The notes: generated by a model from the sequence alone, not told the origin. 26,083 nt of DNA from an uncultured Bacteroides sp. (GCA_902492205.1 CABUKU010000036.1:1-26083); one strand, 5' to 3'; positions 8,529 through 18,118 are shown, numbered from the stretch's first letter. Made by a program: numbers and translations.

Positions 8529-8632
8529 TGTGTCATTTTTAATATTTTGTTGTAAGCGTATGATTAAGCATCCGGATATGCAAGATTAAGCCTTGACTAC
8601 CTGAAGGCTAGCTGTTTTCGTCCTTATTAGTT

Positions 8633-8702
8633 AATCGTCTGACAGTTGTAAGATGCTTGTCTGACAACTGTTCGACGCTTGTCTGATAACTGTCAGACGA
8701 TT
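8633..8702. repeat. Three 22-base tandem repeats framed by a 15-base inverted repeat
   Basis: Units 8655-8676 and 8677-8698 match at 19 of 22 positions (gcttgtctga core), and 8633-8654 is a more diverged copy (about 14 of 22). The outer arms 8633-8647 and 8688-8702 are perfect inverted copies of 15 bases. Each unit contains a near-palindrome around gtctga...tcagac. The array lies in the 240-base gap after the GH144 gene and before the serine hydrolase gene. Confidence 0.85.
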
Positions 8703-8768
8703 GCTTGTTCGAGACAAAAATACTTAATCTTCTATAATATAAACAACTAATTGTCCTAAAGAAAAGCT

Positions 8769-10121
8769 TTAATGTAAAGGGCTCTTGCTTGCTGTTGAAA
8801 AGCCTAATTTGTTCAGTCCGTTTCGCACATCCGGATGGCCCATGAAGAGTTTCCATAACAGCCCGGTACGATAATTCTCAATCATCACGGCTATCGGTCC
8901 TTGGTCGATGGCTAGGTAACGTTGCGGATACCAATTGTCTGTTTCGCTGAAAGCATCGTAGAAGCCGTAAGGACCGAATACCTTGTCGCCCATCTCGTAA
9001 AGATGATGCATGACTTGCAAGGATTCTTCCGGGGTATAGACAATGGATGAAAGGGCGGCGGTAGGGGAAATGACTCCCCGGTCATCGCGTTCGTTGGGAG
9101 CATGGGCGGCATATCCGTTTAGAGAATAGCTTGCCGTCAATCCCCAACAATCGGGACCAAATCCTTTGCAGTGCTTCGGATTGCGAATGCAGTAAGCACG
9201 GTTCACCAATGTCAGATTGCGCATTTCGTCGAAATAGTCGGTACAGTATTCGTCTTTCAGCCCGGTGGGATTAAGCCCTAAGAAAGAGTAATGCGCCCAA
9301 AAGAGCGGTGCGGCTTCCGTGCCTTGATAGCGCAGTTTCAGTTCGATATCTTCTACTTTATGCGGCTTTACAATTTCTCCGTTTTGTGCCCATCCTTCGT
9401 GGTAAACGGTGGCGGGAACGCCATGAGTGGGTGAAGCGGCAGCAAGAATATACATGATAAGACATTCATTGTAACCGTGGACGGGGAAGTTCATTTCCCA
9501 AGCATATTCGGGGCTCCAATGCCAAAACAGTACGTTTTGGTTGTTCCGGCGGTAGAAGTTCCAATCAACCTCACGCCACAACTTGTCGATGCGGGTGGCA
9601 AGGGCTTTCTCTTGTTCATTGCCGCCCGCATAGTATTGGTGAACGCAGAGGAGAGCTTGCATGATGAAAGCGGTTTCCACGAGATCGCCTCCATTATCTT
9701 TTTGGCCGAAAGGCTTTACTTTACCTGTATCGCCGTACCACCAATGGGGATAAGCACCATGAAAACGGTCGCATGTTTCGAGGAAAGAAACGATCTTTTC
9801 CATTCGTGCCAAACCTGCTTCACGGGTGACGTAGCCACGGTCGATTCCTGCCAATACGGTCATAATTCCGAAACCACTGCCACCGGAAGTAATGACATTC
9901 CGGTCGTTCTCCGGATAGATGCCGTCCATGTGGATGCGTTCATACGCCAGTCCGCTGTTAGGATCGGCTCCATCCCAAAAATAATTGAAAGTCCGTCGTT
10001 GTATGGTATCCATCAAGGCATCGTCACTTAGTTGATTCGTGCTCTGTTTGGTATTGGGGCTTTTGCATTGGGCGAAGCTCAATAACAGGAAGAGTAATAA
10101 GAAACTATGTTTAATATTCAT
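8769..10121 (-). CDS. GH144-like endo-beta-1,2-glucanase (glucoamylase family protein)
   Basis: The 450-residue protein has a lipoprotein-like signal sequence with Cys19 (SFAQC) and then an (alpha/alpha)6-barrel domain of the glucoamylase-like family now assigned to GH144: RRTFNYFWDGADPNSGLAYE near residue 42, TSGGSGFGIM, YPHWWYGDTG, HWSPEYAWEMNFPVHGYNE, CWGLTASYS and WYPQRYLAIDQGP. Characterised GH144 enzymes cleave linear beta-1,2-glucan to sophorooligosaccharides. Length is full. It starts 8 bases after the EEP lipoprotein gene and is the last gene of the susC-susD-GH3-EEP-GH144 operon. If lipidated, it may act at the cell surface or in the periplasm on long chains. The glucanase substrate is inferred from family and neighbours, not proven. 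Confidence 0.85.
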   Translation of the reverse strand: MNIKHSFLLLFLLLSFAQCKSPNTKQSTNQLSDDALMDTIQRRTFNYFWDGADPNSGLAYERIHMDGIYPENDRNVITSGGSGFGIMTVLAGIDRGYVTREAGLARMEKIVSFLETCDRFHGAYPHWWYGDTGKVKPFGQKDNGGDLVETAFIMQALLCVHQYYAGGNEQEKALATRIDKLWREVDWNFYRRNNQNVLFWHWSPEYAWEMNFPVHGYNECLIMYILAAASPTHGVPATVYHEGWAQNGEIVKPHKVEDIELKLRYQGTEAAPLFWAHYSFLGLNPTGLKDEYCTDYFDEMRNLTLVNRAYCIRNPKHCKGFGPDCWGLTASYSLNGYAAHAPNERDDRGVISPTAALSSIVYTPEESLQVMHHLYEMGDKVFGPYGFYDAFSETDNWYPQRYLAIDQGPIAVMIENYRTGLLWKLFMGHPDVRNGLNKLGFSTASKSPLH

Positions 10122-10129
10122 ACCTACTT

Positions 10130-10990
10130 TTATTGAAGAGTTAAATTAGCGAGTACAGGGCAGTGGTCGGAAAGGAAACCGCTGTCCGGTGTATCCTGAA
10201 CAACACGGTAGCGGTCAACTTTTGTACCATCGGTTACGAATATATAATCTATCAATACACGTTCGTTTAATGGCAGACGACCGAAGTCGTGGAAAGACCA
10301 TGTCGGGCCGTAAACTATGCCGGTTGTTTTGGAAGTATTCTGCATTCCGCCTTTTTCCAGTATTTGAAGGGGTTCTTCGTCAGGTTCACAATTGAAATCA
10401 CCGGTGATAACAGCAGGCATGTGCGGAGCTATTTCCTTGATTTTATTCAGGATAAGCTGCACACCTTCTTTACGAGCTGTCTTTCCGTCATTGTCTAAGT
10501 GGGTATTGAAGTATACGAATTTCTTTCCATTTCTCTTTTCTTGTAATATAGCCCAAGTAGTGATGCGGTTATAAGAGGCGTCCCAGCCTTTGATACCGAT
10601 TGTTTCAGGATGTTCGCTAAGGGAGAAGTTACCATGCTTCACGAGTGTAAAACGATCCGTTTTGAAAAATATGGGGCAATATTCGCCGGCTTCTTTTCCG
10701 TCATCACGTCCTACGCCGAGTGTAGTATACTGAGGAAGTCCTTGTTTGAGATCTTCCATCTGGTTATGGCATACTTCCTGCATTCCCAGTAAATCGGGTT
10801 GGTAATAGGTAATCATCTTGCAAACGTTGTCTTTACGGTATTTCCAGTTGTTAGCACTGTCCGAAGGGGCATCAAGGCGGACATTAAAAGTCATCACTTC
10901 CAATGGCTGTACATTTTGTACAGGTTGGTTCTTACAGCTGCTAAGGAGAAAGATGCTGCAGACACAAAAAAGAAAAGTTGTGTATTTCAT
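10130..10990 (-). CDS. EEP-family lipoprotein in the glucan locus
   Basis: The 286-residue protein has a clear lipobox (LLSSC, Cys19) and a complete EEP metal-dependent phosphoesterase domain: MTFNVRLD near residue 34, GMQEV with the metal-binding Glu, YFNTHLDNDG with the catalytic His, GDFNCEPDEEP, IDYIFVTDG and the final SDHCPVLANL. All core catalytic residues of the fold are present, so it should be active on a phosphodiester or phosphomonoester. It lies 43 bases after the GH3 gene and 8 bases before the GH144 gene, firmly within the operon. A role in removing phosphoglycerol or similar groups from bacterial beta-1,2-glucans is my inference; a nuclease or lipid phosphodiesterase is possible. 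Confidence 0.87.
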   Translation of the reverse strand: MKYTTFLFCVCSIFLLSSCKNQPVQNVQPLEVMTFNVRLDAPSDSANNWKYRKDNVCKMITYYQPDLLGMQEVCHNQMEDLKQGLPQYTTLGVGRDDGKEAGEYCPIFFKTDRFTLVKHGNFSLSEHPETIGIKGWDASYNRITTWAILQEKRNGKKFVYFNTHLDNDGKTARKEGVQLILNKIKEIAPHMPAVITGDFNCEPDEEPLQILEKGGMQNTSKTTGIVYGPTWSFHDFGRLPLNERVLIDYIFVTDGTKVDRYRVVQDTPDSGFLSDHCPVLANLTLQ

Positions 10991-11033
10991 GCTTTCTAAA
11001 TATTAGTTTCTGATTGTGTATAAAATAAGATAA

Positions 11034-13355
11034 TCATTTAAGTGTCAGTCTTGCTGTTTTCACGGTTTGGCTGCTTCCGCCTATCATAACGTCGAAATCT
11101 CCTGGTTCGGCTACATGATTCAGATTGTAGTCGTAGAAGCTTAACAAGTCCGGAGTGATTTTGAAAGAAACTGTCTTGCTTTCGCCTGCTTTGAGGAAAA
11201 TCTTCTCGAAACCCTTTAGTTCCTTGACCGGACGGGTAATGCTTCCCACCAAGTCGCGGATGTAAAGCTGTACAACTTCTGCACCGTCACGTTTACCGGT
11301 ATTGGTTACGGTTACTGTGGCAGTAATGAAACCGTCTTGCTTCATAGTTGGATTGCTTAATACGATATCGCTGATCCGGAAGGTGGTGTATGACAAACCG
11401 TAGCCAAACGGATACAGCGGGTCATTGTCAACATCCAGATAGTTGCTGCGGAATTTTTCGAACCATTTGCCTTCCGGTAGAGGACGACCTGTATTTTTGT
11501 GGTTGTAGAACAAAGGAATCTGTCCTACATTCTTGGGGAATGTCATGGTGAGTTTACCACTCGGGTTTACATCTCCGAAGAGCACGTCACCAATGGCATA
11601 AGCAGCTTCACTTCCGCCAAACCACACATTTAGTATAGCGGGTACATTTTCATGTTCCCATGTTAGACTCAAAGGTCGTCCTGTAAATAGAGTCAGCACC
11701 ACCGGTTTTCCGGTTTTTAGTAATGCCTCCAGCAAGACACGTTGTACATCGGGAATGTTCAGTTCGGTGCGGCTTGAGCTTTCTCCGCTCATTTCGGAAG
11801 ATTCTCCGAGAACTGCTACTATAACATCTGCATCTGCGGCTACATTCAATGCTTCATCCAACATTTCTTTGTCCGTTCTGTTGTCGCGGTTAAGCGAACG
11901 TCCGAACATGGTGGCACGTTCTTCGTATGCGGCATCACTGATAAGGTTGCTGCCTTTGGCGTAGGTGATGTTTACCTTACCTGTCATCATTTCTTTCAAT
12001 CCTTCGTAAACAGAAGGATAATCATTGAGCCGTGCTGCCACACTCCATGTGCCGGGCATGTTGCTTCGTGTATTTGCCAATGGTCCGATAACTGCAATCG
12101 TACCTTTCTTTGTTAACGGTAATACGGGGGGCTCGCCGGCTTTTGCCGGTTCATTCTTTAAGAGGACAAAACTTTCGCTTGCGATCTTGCGGGCAGTGTT
12201 GCGGTGTTCTTTGGTGAAAATATCGCGTGCGGGGCGGCTCAGGTCACAATATTTGTAAGGATTGTCAAACAAACCAAGTTTGTATTTTGCTTCGAGGATG
12301 CGACGGCATGCTGTATTCAGTGTTTCCATGTTAATTTTTCCTTCTTCCAAAGATTTCTTCAGTGTGCCGATGAAACCTTCACTTACCATGTCCATATCCA
12401 CGCCTGCATCGAGTGCACGTGCGGAAACAGTTTGCAAGTCTCCAATGCCGTGTGCCATCATCTCTTGGATACCGGTAAAATCGGTCACCACAAACCCGTT
12501 GAAGCCCCATTGTTTGCGCAACACATCTGTCATCAGCCATTTATTGGCAGTGGCGGGTATGCCGTCTACTTCGTTAAACGAAGCCATTACGCTGCTTACA
12601 CCGGCATCAACGGCTGCTTGATAGGGATAGAGGTATTCATTGAACATACGGTTACGGCTCATATCTACGGTATTGTAATCGCGTCCGGCTTCTCCGGCTC
12701 CGTATAAGGCGAAATGTTTTACACAAGCCATGATTTCATCGTTGCGTTTCAGTTGATTGTTTAAGCTACTCCCTTGATAACCCAATACCATTGCTTTTGC
12801 GATTGCACCTCCTAAGAATGGATCTTCTCCACTGCCTTCGCTGACACGTCCCCATCGCGGATCACGGCTGATGTCCACCATTGGGCTGAATGTCCACGAT
12901 ATACCATCGGCACTTGCTTCAATAGCTGCAATGCGGGCTGATTCTTTGATAGCTTCCAGATTCCAAGAGCAGGAGAGTCCCAATGGAATAGGGAATATGG
13001 TTTCGTAGCCGTGTACTACGTCCATGCCGAACAGCAAGGGGATGCCGAGCCGGGAGTTCTCCACTGCCAACCTTTGTACGTCGCGTATCTTGTCCACCCC
13101 TTTCAGATTGAAGAGTCCACCTACAAGTCCTTGCTCGATTTTCTTGGCTACATTGCTACTCTTGGCCTGTCCGGTAATGATTTCACCTGCAACAGGTAGA
13201 TTCAGTTGACCTATTTTTTCCTCTACAGTCATTTTCTTCATCAGAGTACTGATGAAGCGCTCCATGTCTTGTGGAGATTTTTGTGCTTGTACATTAATGA
13301 TGCTTGCCAAAGTAGCAACCAGTAACAGACTTATTCTTTTGAAAATTTTTTTCAT
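11034..13355 (-). CDS. GH3 family beta-glucosidase (BglX-like)
   Basis: The 773-residue protein has a signal peptide (residues 1-25, VQAQ) and the three GH3 domains. In the TIM barrel, DPRWGR (about 165-170), KHF (213-215) and VVTDF with the probable nucleophile Asp292 are seen. The alpha/beta domain starts near 415 and has the loop GESSEMSGESSSRTELNIP, where Glu525 is a good acid/base candidate. A fibronectin III-like C-terminal domain contains FGYGLSYTTF. GH3 enzymes release glucose from non-reducing ends of beta-glucooligosaccharides. The place after susCD and before GH144 matches the B. thetaiotaomicron BT_3567 type, known to act on beta-1,2-glucooligosaccharides (from memory). It is probably periplasmic. 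Confidence 0.92.
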   Translation of the reverse strand: MKKIFKRISLLLVATLASIINVQAQKSPQDMERFISTLMKKMTVEEKIGQLNLPVAGEIITGQAKSSNVAKKIEQGLVGGLFNLKGVDKIRDVQRLAVENSRLGIPLLFGMDVVHGYETIFPIPLGLSCSWNLEAIKESARIAAIEASADGISWTFSPMVDISRDPRWGRVSEGSGEDPFLGGAIAKAMVLGYQGSSLNNQLKRNDEIMACVKHFALYGAGEAGRDYNTVDMSRNRMFNEYLYPYQAAVDAGVSSVMASFNEVDGIPATANKWLMTDVLRKQWGFNGFVVTDFTGIQEMMAHGIGDLQTVSARALDAGVDMDMVSEGFIGTLKKSLEEGKINMETLNTACRRILEAKYKLGLFDNPYKYCDLSRPARDIFTKEHRNTARKIASESFVLLKNEPAKAGEPPVLPLTKKGTIAVIGPLANTRSNMPGTWSVAARLNDYPSVYEGLKEMMTGKVNITYAKGSNLISDAAYEERATMFGRSLNRDNRTDKEMLDEALNVAADADVIVAVLGESSEMSGESSSRTELNIPDVQRVLLEALLKTGKPVVLTLFTGRPLSLTWEHENVPAILNVWFGGSEAAYAIGDVLFGDVNPSGKLTMTFPKNVGQIPLFYNHKNTGRPLPEGKWFEKFRSNYLDVDNDPLYPFGYGLSYTTFRISDIVLSNPTMKQDGFITATVTVTNTGKRDGAEVVQLYIRDLVGSITRPVKELKGFEKIFLKAGESKTVSFKITPDLLSFYDYNLNHVAEPGDFDVMIGGSSQTVKTARLTLK

Positions 13356-13388
13356 GATATGTTTTGTTATGAGATTTTTCCAAGTTCC

Positions 13389-13439
13389 GCAAGTTGATAA
13401 TAATCAGTAATAATAAATGAACTGCTATTATTAACTTGC
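13389..13439 (-). other. Intercistronic hairpin between susD and the GH3 gene
   Basis: Arms 13389-13407 and 13422-13439 form an imperfect stem of about 16 pairs (gcaagtt and aacttgc at the base, AT-rich above). It lies in the 107-base gap after the susD stop. No T run follows on the minus strand, so it looks more like an mRNA stabilising or processing element than a terminator. Confidence 0.55.
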
Positions 13440-13462
13440 AAAAACTTGATTAGTTTGAGAGA

Positions 13463-14932
13463 TTATTCATCTTTCGGTTCTTTCAGTAAATCGGGTATCT
13501 GGGTGTATTGATTAAAAGGTAGCGGGAGAAGTGCCTTGTCTTCCGACCATCCTTTCAATTCTGTTTTTGCCAAACCGGTACGGCAAAGGTCATTGTAACG
13601 TTCACCCCATTCGCACATAAGCTCCATGCGGCGCTCGTCAATAACCTGTTTAAAAGTTACATCGGTAAGTTCCGGCATTTTGGCCCGTCTTCTTACTTCA
13701 TTGAACGGGGCATCACCATTCTTGCCATTCTTGATTTTAGCTTCGGCATTCATCAACAGAACATCGGCGTACCGGAAAATACGTGCATTATTATTTGTGC
13801 CATATTTTGTTCGTCCCGGTGTCAGTTGGTTGAGCGGAGTGTAAGCTTTACCATTCCAGCAGTCAGTCTTTGTCTTATCTGTTTGTGGTTGGATATAATC
13901 CCCATCCGGTGTTGTTGAACCTGCCAATAGAAAGGAAGTAGTGGCACGCACTGTTTCTCCACGTTCGTAAGCCCAATCACGGAAGGATTTCAAAATACCG
14001 CAATCTCCCCAACCGCTAATGTTACTACCGGAATTACTTGGTCCTTGACAAACGAACCACTGGTCACCGTCAATCAACTCACCGGAACCATTACCGAAGT
14101 CAGTCATTTGACATTCGAATATAGATTCATCACAAAGTTTACCGGGGATTTTGAATAACTGGTAGAAGTCTGGATATAGTGAGAAATTGCCATATTTGAT
14201 AATATCTTCTGTTAATTCTTCCACCTTTGTATAGTTGCCCATGTTCAGGTGAATCTTAGCTGCTAACATTTCGGCAGAGAAGGCTGTAACAGCTCCTTTA
14301 TGTTCGCTCTGATTGGGACGAATGCGTGGCATATTATCAATACCGTACTGCAAATCTTCAAGTGCGTATTTGTTTACTGCATTAGCGGTAGAGCGACTTA
14401 AATCAATCTGATTATTGTCACGGAGGATGGTAACCGGTCCAAATGCCTGAACCAGACGGTAGTAAGCATAAGCGCGCATAAACATCACTTCACCGCGATA
14501 TGCTTTATAGTTCTTCCTATCATTATCGTTAGTGATATTCTCGGCGTATAGATCTAACGATTCAATGGCCGCATTGGCAGTTTTGATAATATTGTAATAT
14601 TGCATCCACAACTCATTGAATCCCCAGAAAGAGTCATTATACTTGTATTCACTCAAGTTGTAATAATCACTTCCATTCCATTGACCGCTGAATACATCTT
14701 GGTCGCGAATCGTGGTAATTTCCCATATTACCCAGTGTAAACCGCTGGTACGAATCTTTGCATATACACCTGATACGGGTTGATACATGTTGCTGATATT
14801 GGTATAATCTACCTTTTCTTCAGGAACCTTGCCTTCAGGTTCTTTATCTAGAAAACCATTGCAGGATGTAAATGACAGCATCATCAAGGCAGCCATTATT
14901 ATATATGTAAAAGGTCTTATTAATGTTTTCAT
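13463..14932 (-). CDS. SusD/RagB family surface glycan-binding lipoprotein
   Basis: The 489-residue protein begins with a lipoprotein signal (LSFTSC, Cys24) followed by NGFLDKEPEG, the classic SusD start. The conserved stretch RGEVMFMRAYAYYRLVQAFG appears near residue 145, and the C-terminus has RRRAKMPELTDVTFKQVIDERRMELMCEWGERY, typical of the family. SusD proteins sit on the outer membrane as a lid over the SusC pore and bind the glycan. It follows susC by 28 bases. With the GH144 and GH3 enzymes downstream, beta-1,2-glucan chains are the likely ligand. Confidence 0.95.
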   Translation of the reverse strand: MKTLIRPFTYIIMAALMMLSFTSCNGFLDKEPEGKVPEEKVDYTNISNMYQPVSGVYAKIRTSGLHWVIWEITTIRDQDVFSGQWNGSDYYNLSEYKYNDSFWGFNELWMQYYNIIKTANAAIESLDLYAENITNDNDRKNYKAYRGEVMFMRAYAYYRLVQAFGPVTILRDNNQIDLSRSTANAVNKYALEDLQYGIDNMPRIRPNQSEHKGAVTAFSAEMLAAKIHLNMGNYTKVEELTEDIIKYGNFSLYPDFYQLFKIPGKLCDESIFECQMTDFGNGSGELIDGDQWFVCQGPSNSGSNISGWGDCGILKSFRDWAYERGETVRATTSFLLAGSTTPDGDYIQPQTDKTKTDCWNGKAYTPLNQLTPGRTKYGTNNNARIFRYADVLLMNAEAKIKNGKNGDAPFNEVRRRAKMPELTDVTFKQVIDERRMELMCEWGERYNDLCRTGLAKTELKGWSEDKALLPLPFNQYTQIPDLLKEPKDE

Positions 14933-14960
14933 TAGTTTTAAATTATTAATGGATTATTTC

Positions 14961-17900
14961 TTAGAAGTCAAGTCTCAAACCTAATGTGTAAGTGGATGTT
15001 AAAGGATATACTTCTGTATCCCAACCTTGGCTATCGGACAATTCTGGGGTGAATGTGTTGGCCTTGAAGGTGGTGAACGGACGGTCGGCAGTCAAGCTCA
15101 GGCGTAAGCCCGGCATGGTGTAGTTACCCAACTTAAGGTTATGGAATGTATATCCGAGTGTGATATTCTGAATACGGAAGTAATCAGCACTTTCTACAAA
15201 GTAAGAACTATATTTTTGGTCACTTACGTTCCAAGGCTTCAATAGAGCAGCGGCCGAAGGATTGGAGTTCGTAGAGCCCGGTCCTGTCCAACGATTTTCA
15301 TATTGAGCGCGATCGAAGTTATAGTTCTGAGTTGAATAGCGGAGTGCACGTTTGCGGTTGAACATCTGAGCTCCGGCTTGACCGTAAGTAGTAAGTTGGA
15401 AATCAAGGTTCTTGTAAGTAAGACCAAGGTTGATACCATAGGTGAAATTAGGGATATAAGAACCTAAGGTAGTACGGTCATTCCCATCAAGAATTCCATT
15501 TCCATCAAGATCGGCATATTTTAAGTCACCCGGTACACAACCGTTGTCAACTGCAATAGGATCGTTGGCAATTTCTTCAGCTGTTTGGTAAACACCTATC
15601 ATTTTGAAACCATAGAATGAATTCATTTCCTTGCCTACGATATTGACAGTCTTACCACCTCTGATAATGCTGTTGCCATTCAGGTCTTTTACACGGTTTC
15701 TTAAAGTAGAGATGTTCACACCGATATTGTAAGAGAAGTCTCTGCCGATTTTGTCACTCCAGTTGGCACTTATGTCGATACCGGAGTTGAGAATCTTACC
15801 ATAGTTTCCGGCAAGAGTCGTAGTACTGAAAGGAAGCAATGGAGCAATTACAGCATTGTTAGTCATACGGTGATAGTAGTCAACATCGATGTTTAGGCGG
15901 TTGTTGAAGGTAATGAAATTAATACCGGCATTCCACTCTTCAACAACTTCCCATTTCAACCAACTGAAGTATGTATTGTTTTGATAACCGGGGATGGTGG
16001 CGTTGCCAAATACACCGGATGAACCGTTTCCGGTCGCGATAGAGGCAAAACCGTCACTGGCTGCTACTTGGTCGTTACCCAGTTTACCCCAACTTGCACG
16101 TAGTTTCAGGAAGTCAATCCATTTTTGATCTTTTAAGAAAGATTCTTCCGACAAAACCCAAGCAGCACCTACTGAAGGAAAGTAACCCCAATGTTCCTGA
16201 TATTTACTGGAACCATCGGCACGCATGGTGAACATCAATAGGTATTTATCATTATAATTGTAGTTTAGACGGGCAAAGTAAGAAAGACCTCTGTAGCAAT
16301 AACCGTCATCTTTTACGGTAGCCCCCGCAGCATCACCATTCTTGATGTACCAATATTCATCTGCTCCATCGGGAACATTGCTTGCTTTGCCTTCGAACAT
16401 ACGCCATTGCTCCTGACGCATGGAATAACCTGCCATGGCTCCAAATTTGTGCTTGCCCCATTGGTCACTGTAGGTCAAAGTGTTATCCCAAATGTAGTTG
16501 TAATACTTGTTTTCGTTTTTTGTAAGTTGGGTAGTAGCTGATTGCTGCCAACTGCTTACGTAGTATTTCGGAGTAAATTCACGGCCTTGTGTGGAAAGGA
16601 AACTATAAGAATAATTTGTCTTGAAGTTCAGTTTGCTGGGAATAAAATCAATTTGAGCATAAAAGTTACTCAATACCTGATAGTTTTCTTTGCTTGAATC
16701 GAAATACTTGGCAGTTGCAATTGGATTATAGAAGTTTGTTGATGTATAACCGATTGCATCAGGAGAACCGAATTTGTCAGGGAATGCCTTGTCATTGCTC
16801 TCATCATAAAGAGCTACGATAGGAGGACAGTTGAAGGCCTTTTGCCATGCCTGATTGTTAGGTACTTGCTGTGTAGATTTACTGAATACACCGTTGAAAC
16901 CTACTTTTAGCCAATTTGTTGCATCATAGTCAACAGAACCACGGAAGTTCATTCGTTTGTAGTTATTGTCAACATTCATAATACCATCTTGGTATAGATA
17001 GCTTGCACCTACAGAGTAAACAGCCTTATCGGAACCTCCGTTTATATTTAAACTATGGTTTGTGATGGCGGCAGTACGCAGAAGTTGATCGTACCAGTTA
17101 TTGTCTGCTCCGAAAGTCCAATTGTGAAAGTCTGGATCGGCATAACTGCCGCCGTATTTGTCAATGGACTGTTTGAAATTTGTTTGATACGAATCATAAT
17201 TTCCTTCGAGAAGCATAGTTGCATATTCGTGAGCATTGCAAAGTTCCAGTACATTGGATGCTTTTTGAATACCTACATAACCATCGTAAGAGATCTTAGT
17301 TTTTTGATTGCGAGAACCTTTTTTAGTTGTAATGAGAACGACACCGTTTGCAGCACGTACTCCATAAATTGCAGCTGCCGAAGCATCTTTCAAAATAGAC
17401 ATTTCTTGAATATCTGCATTGTTAAGGAAGTTGATGTTGTCATAAAACATACCATCTACTACAAACAGCGGTTTACTGTTGGAGAATGAACCTATACCAC
17501 GTATCTGTATGGTAGGACCTTCACCGGGAGCACCATTGTTTACGATATTAACACCCGGAACTTTTCCTTGAAGAGCAGCCATGGGTGTGGTAGATGGAAC
17601 TGCTGTAAGTGCTTCACCTTTAACTACGGTAATAGGGGCTGTCAAGTCTTTGGCTTTTGCTGCACCATAACCGATTACGACGACTTCTTCTAATTGTTGG
17701 GAGTCTTCTTTCAGCGTAACGTTGATAATTGACCGTCCGTTTACTTTTATGTCTTGGGTTAACATACCTATATAACTTACGGTAAGTATTGCATTTCCCG
17801 GTACATTGTTTAATGTGTATTTTCCGTCTAAATCGGTAACAACACCGTTGTTAGTGTCTTGCACGAGAATGGATACGCCAATCATCGGTTCACCCGATAT

Positions 17901-18032
17901 ATCGGTTACGGTACCTGTTACTATTTTTGTCTGAGAGAATGCCGGCATCGTTACCAATAACAGGCATGCCATTAAGAACAAACTTTTAAGCCGTATGGCT
18001 CTTTTACGAAGAAAATGTGTTTTACTCTTCAT
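14961..18032 (-). CDS. SusC/RagA family TonB-dependent outer-membrane transporter
   Basis: The 1023-residue protein has a signal peptide to about residue 34 (MPAFSQ), a carboxypeptidase-D-like beta-sandwich domain (GTVTDISGEPMIGVSI, DLDGKYTL, residues about 38-112), a linker with LEEVVVIGYGAAK that probably includes the TonB box, a plug domain (PMAALQGKVPGVNI, IQIRGIGS, DASAAAIYGVRAANGVVLITTKKG) and a large beta barrel ending in LGLRLDF. There is no N-terminal STN domain, so signalling through an anti-sigma factor is not expected. It imports glycan oligosaccharides with the SusD partner 28 bases downstream. The start fits a full-match -7 box about 80 bases upstream. It is the first gene of the five-gene operon. 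Confidence 0.96.
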   Translation of the reverse strand: MKSKTHFLRKRAIRLKSLFLMACLLLVTMPAFSQTKIVTGTVTDISGEPMIGVSILVQDTNNGVVTDLDGKYTLNNVPGNAILTVSYIGMLTQDIKVNGRSIINVTLKEDSQQLEEVVVIGYGAAKAKDLTAPITVVKGEALTAVPSTTPMAALQGKVPGVNIVNNGAPGEGPTIQIRGIGSFSNSKPLFVVDGMFYDNINFLNNADIQEMSILKDASAAAIYGVRAANGVVLITTKKGSRNQKTKISYDGYVGIQKASNVLELCNAHEYATMLLEGNYDSYQTNFKQSIDKYGGSYADPDFHNWTFGADNNWYDQLLRTAAITNHSLNINGGSDKAVYSVGASYLYQDGIMNVDNNYKRMNFRGSVDYDATNWLKVGFNGVFSKSTQQVPNNQAWQKAFNCPPIVALYDESNDKAFPDKFGSPDAIGYTSTNFYNPIATAKYFDSSKENYQVLSNFYAQIDFIPSKLNFKTNYSYSFLSTQGREFTPKYYVSSWQQSATTQLTKNENKYYNYIWDNTLTYSDQWGKHKFGAMAGYSMRQEQWRMFEGKASNVPDGADEYWYIKNGDAAGATVKDDGYCYRGLSYFARLNYNYNDKYLLMFTMRADGSSKYQEHWGYFPSVGAAWVLSEESFLKDQKWIDFLKLRASWGKLGNDQVAASDGFASIATGNGSSGVFGNATIPGYQNNTYFSWLKWEVVEEWNAGINFITFNNRLNIDVDYYHRMTNNAVIAPLLPFSTTTLAGNYGKILNSGIDISANWSDKIGRDFSYNIGVNISTLRNRVKDLNGNSIIRGGKTVNIVGKEMNSFYGFKMIGVYQTAEEIANDPIAVDNGCVPGDLKYADLDGNGILDGNDRTTLGSYIPNFTYGINLGLTYKNLDFQLTTYGQAGAQMFNRKRALRYSTQNYNFDRAQYENRWTGPGSTNSNPSAAALLKPWNVSDQKYSSYFVESADYFRIQNITLGYTFHNLKLGNYTMPGLRLSLTADRPFTTFKANTFTPELSDSQGWDTEVYPLTSTYTLGLRLDF

Positions 18033-18110
18033 TGCATTAAATTTTTAGTGGATAACTTGTGTTAGTTGATCCTTAGCTCTGCTGCGTAGTGCTTGGATTC
18101 AACTTTATCA

Positions 18111-18118
18111 CAAATGTA
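18111..18118 (-). promoter_or_regulatory. -7 box of the susC operon
   Basis: On the minus strand this reads TACATTTG, a full match to TAnnTTTG, giving a leader of about 70 bases. The -33 region has no TTG, as expected for an activator-dependent promoter. An inverted repeat of 7 bases (gatatgt 18127-18133, acatatc 18163-18169) lies just upstream and could be an operator. The rest of the 291-base gap to the regulator gene is AT-rich without ORFs. Confidence 0.6.

Noticed and set aside
8633..8702. CRISPR array
   Set aside because: Repeats are directly adjacent, diverged and without spacers, and no cas gene is present.
8608..8856. Minus-strand frame of 82 codons over the 22-base repeats
   Set aside because: It overlaps the end of the GH144 gene in another frame, and its C-terminal repeats (SSDSYQTS, LSDKHLTT) are just the DNA repeat translated.
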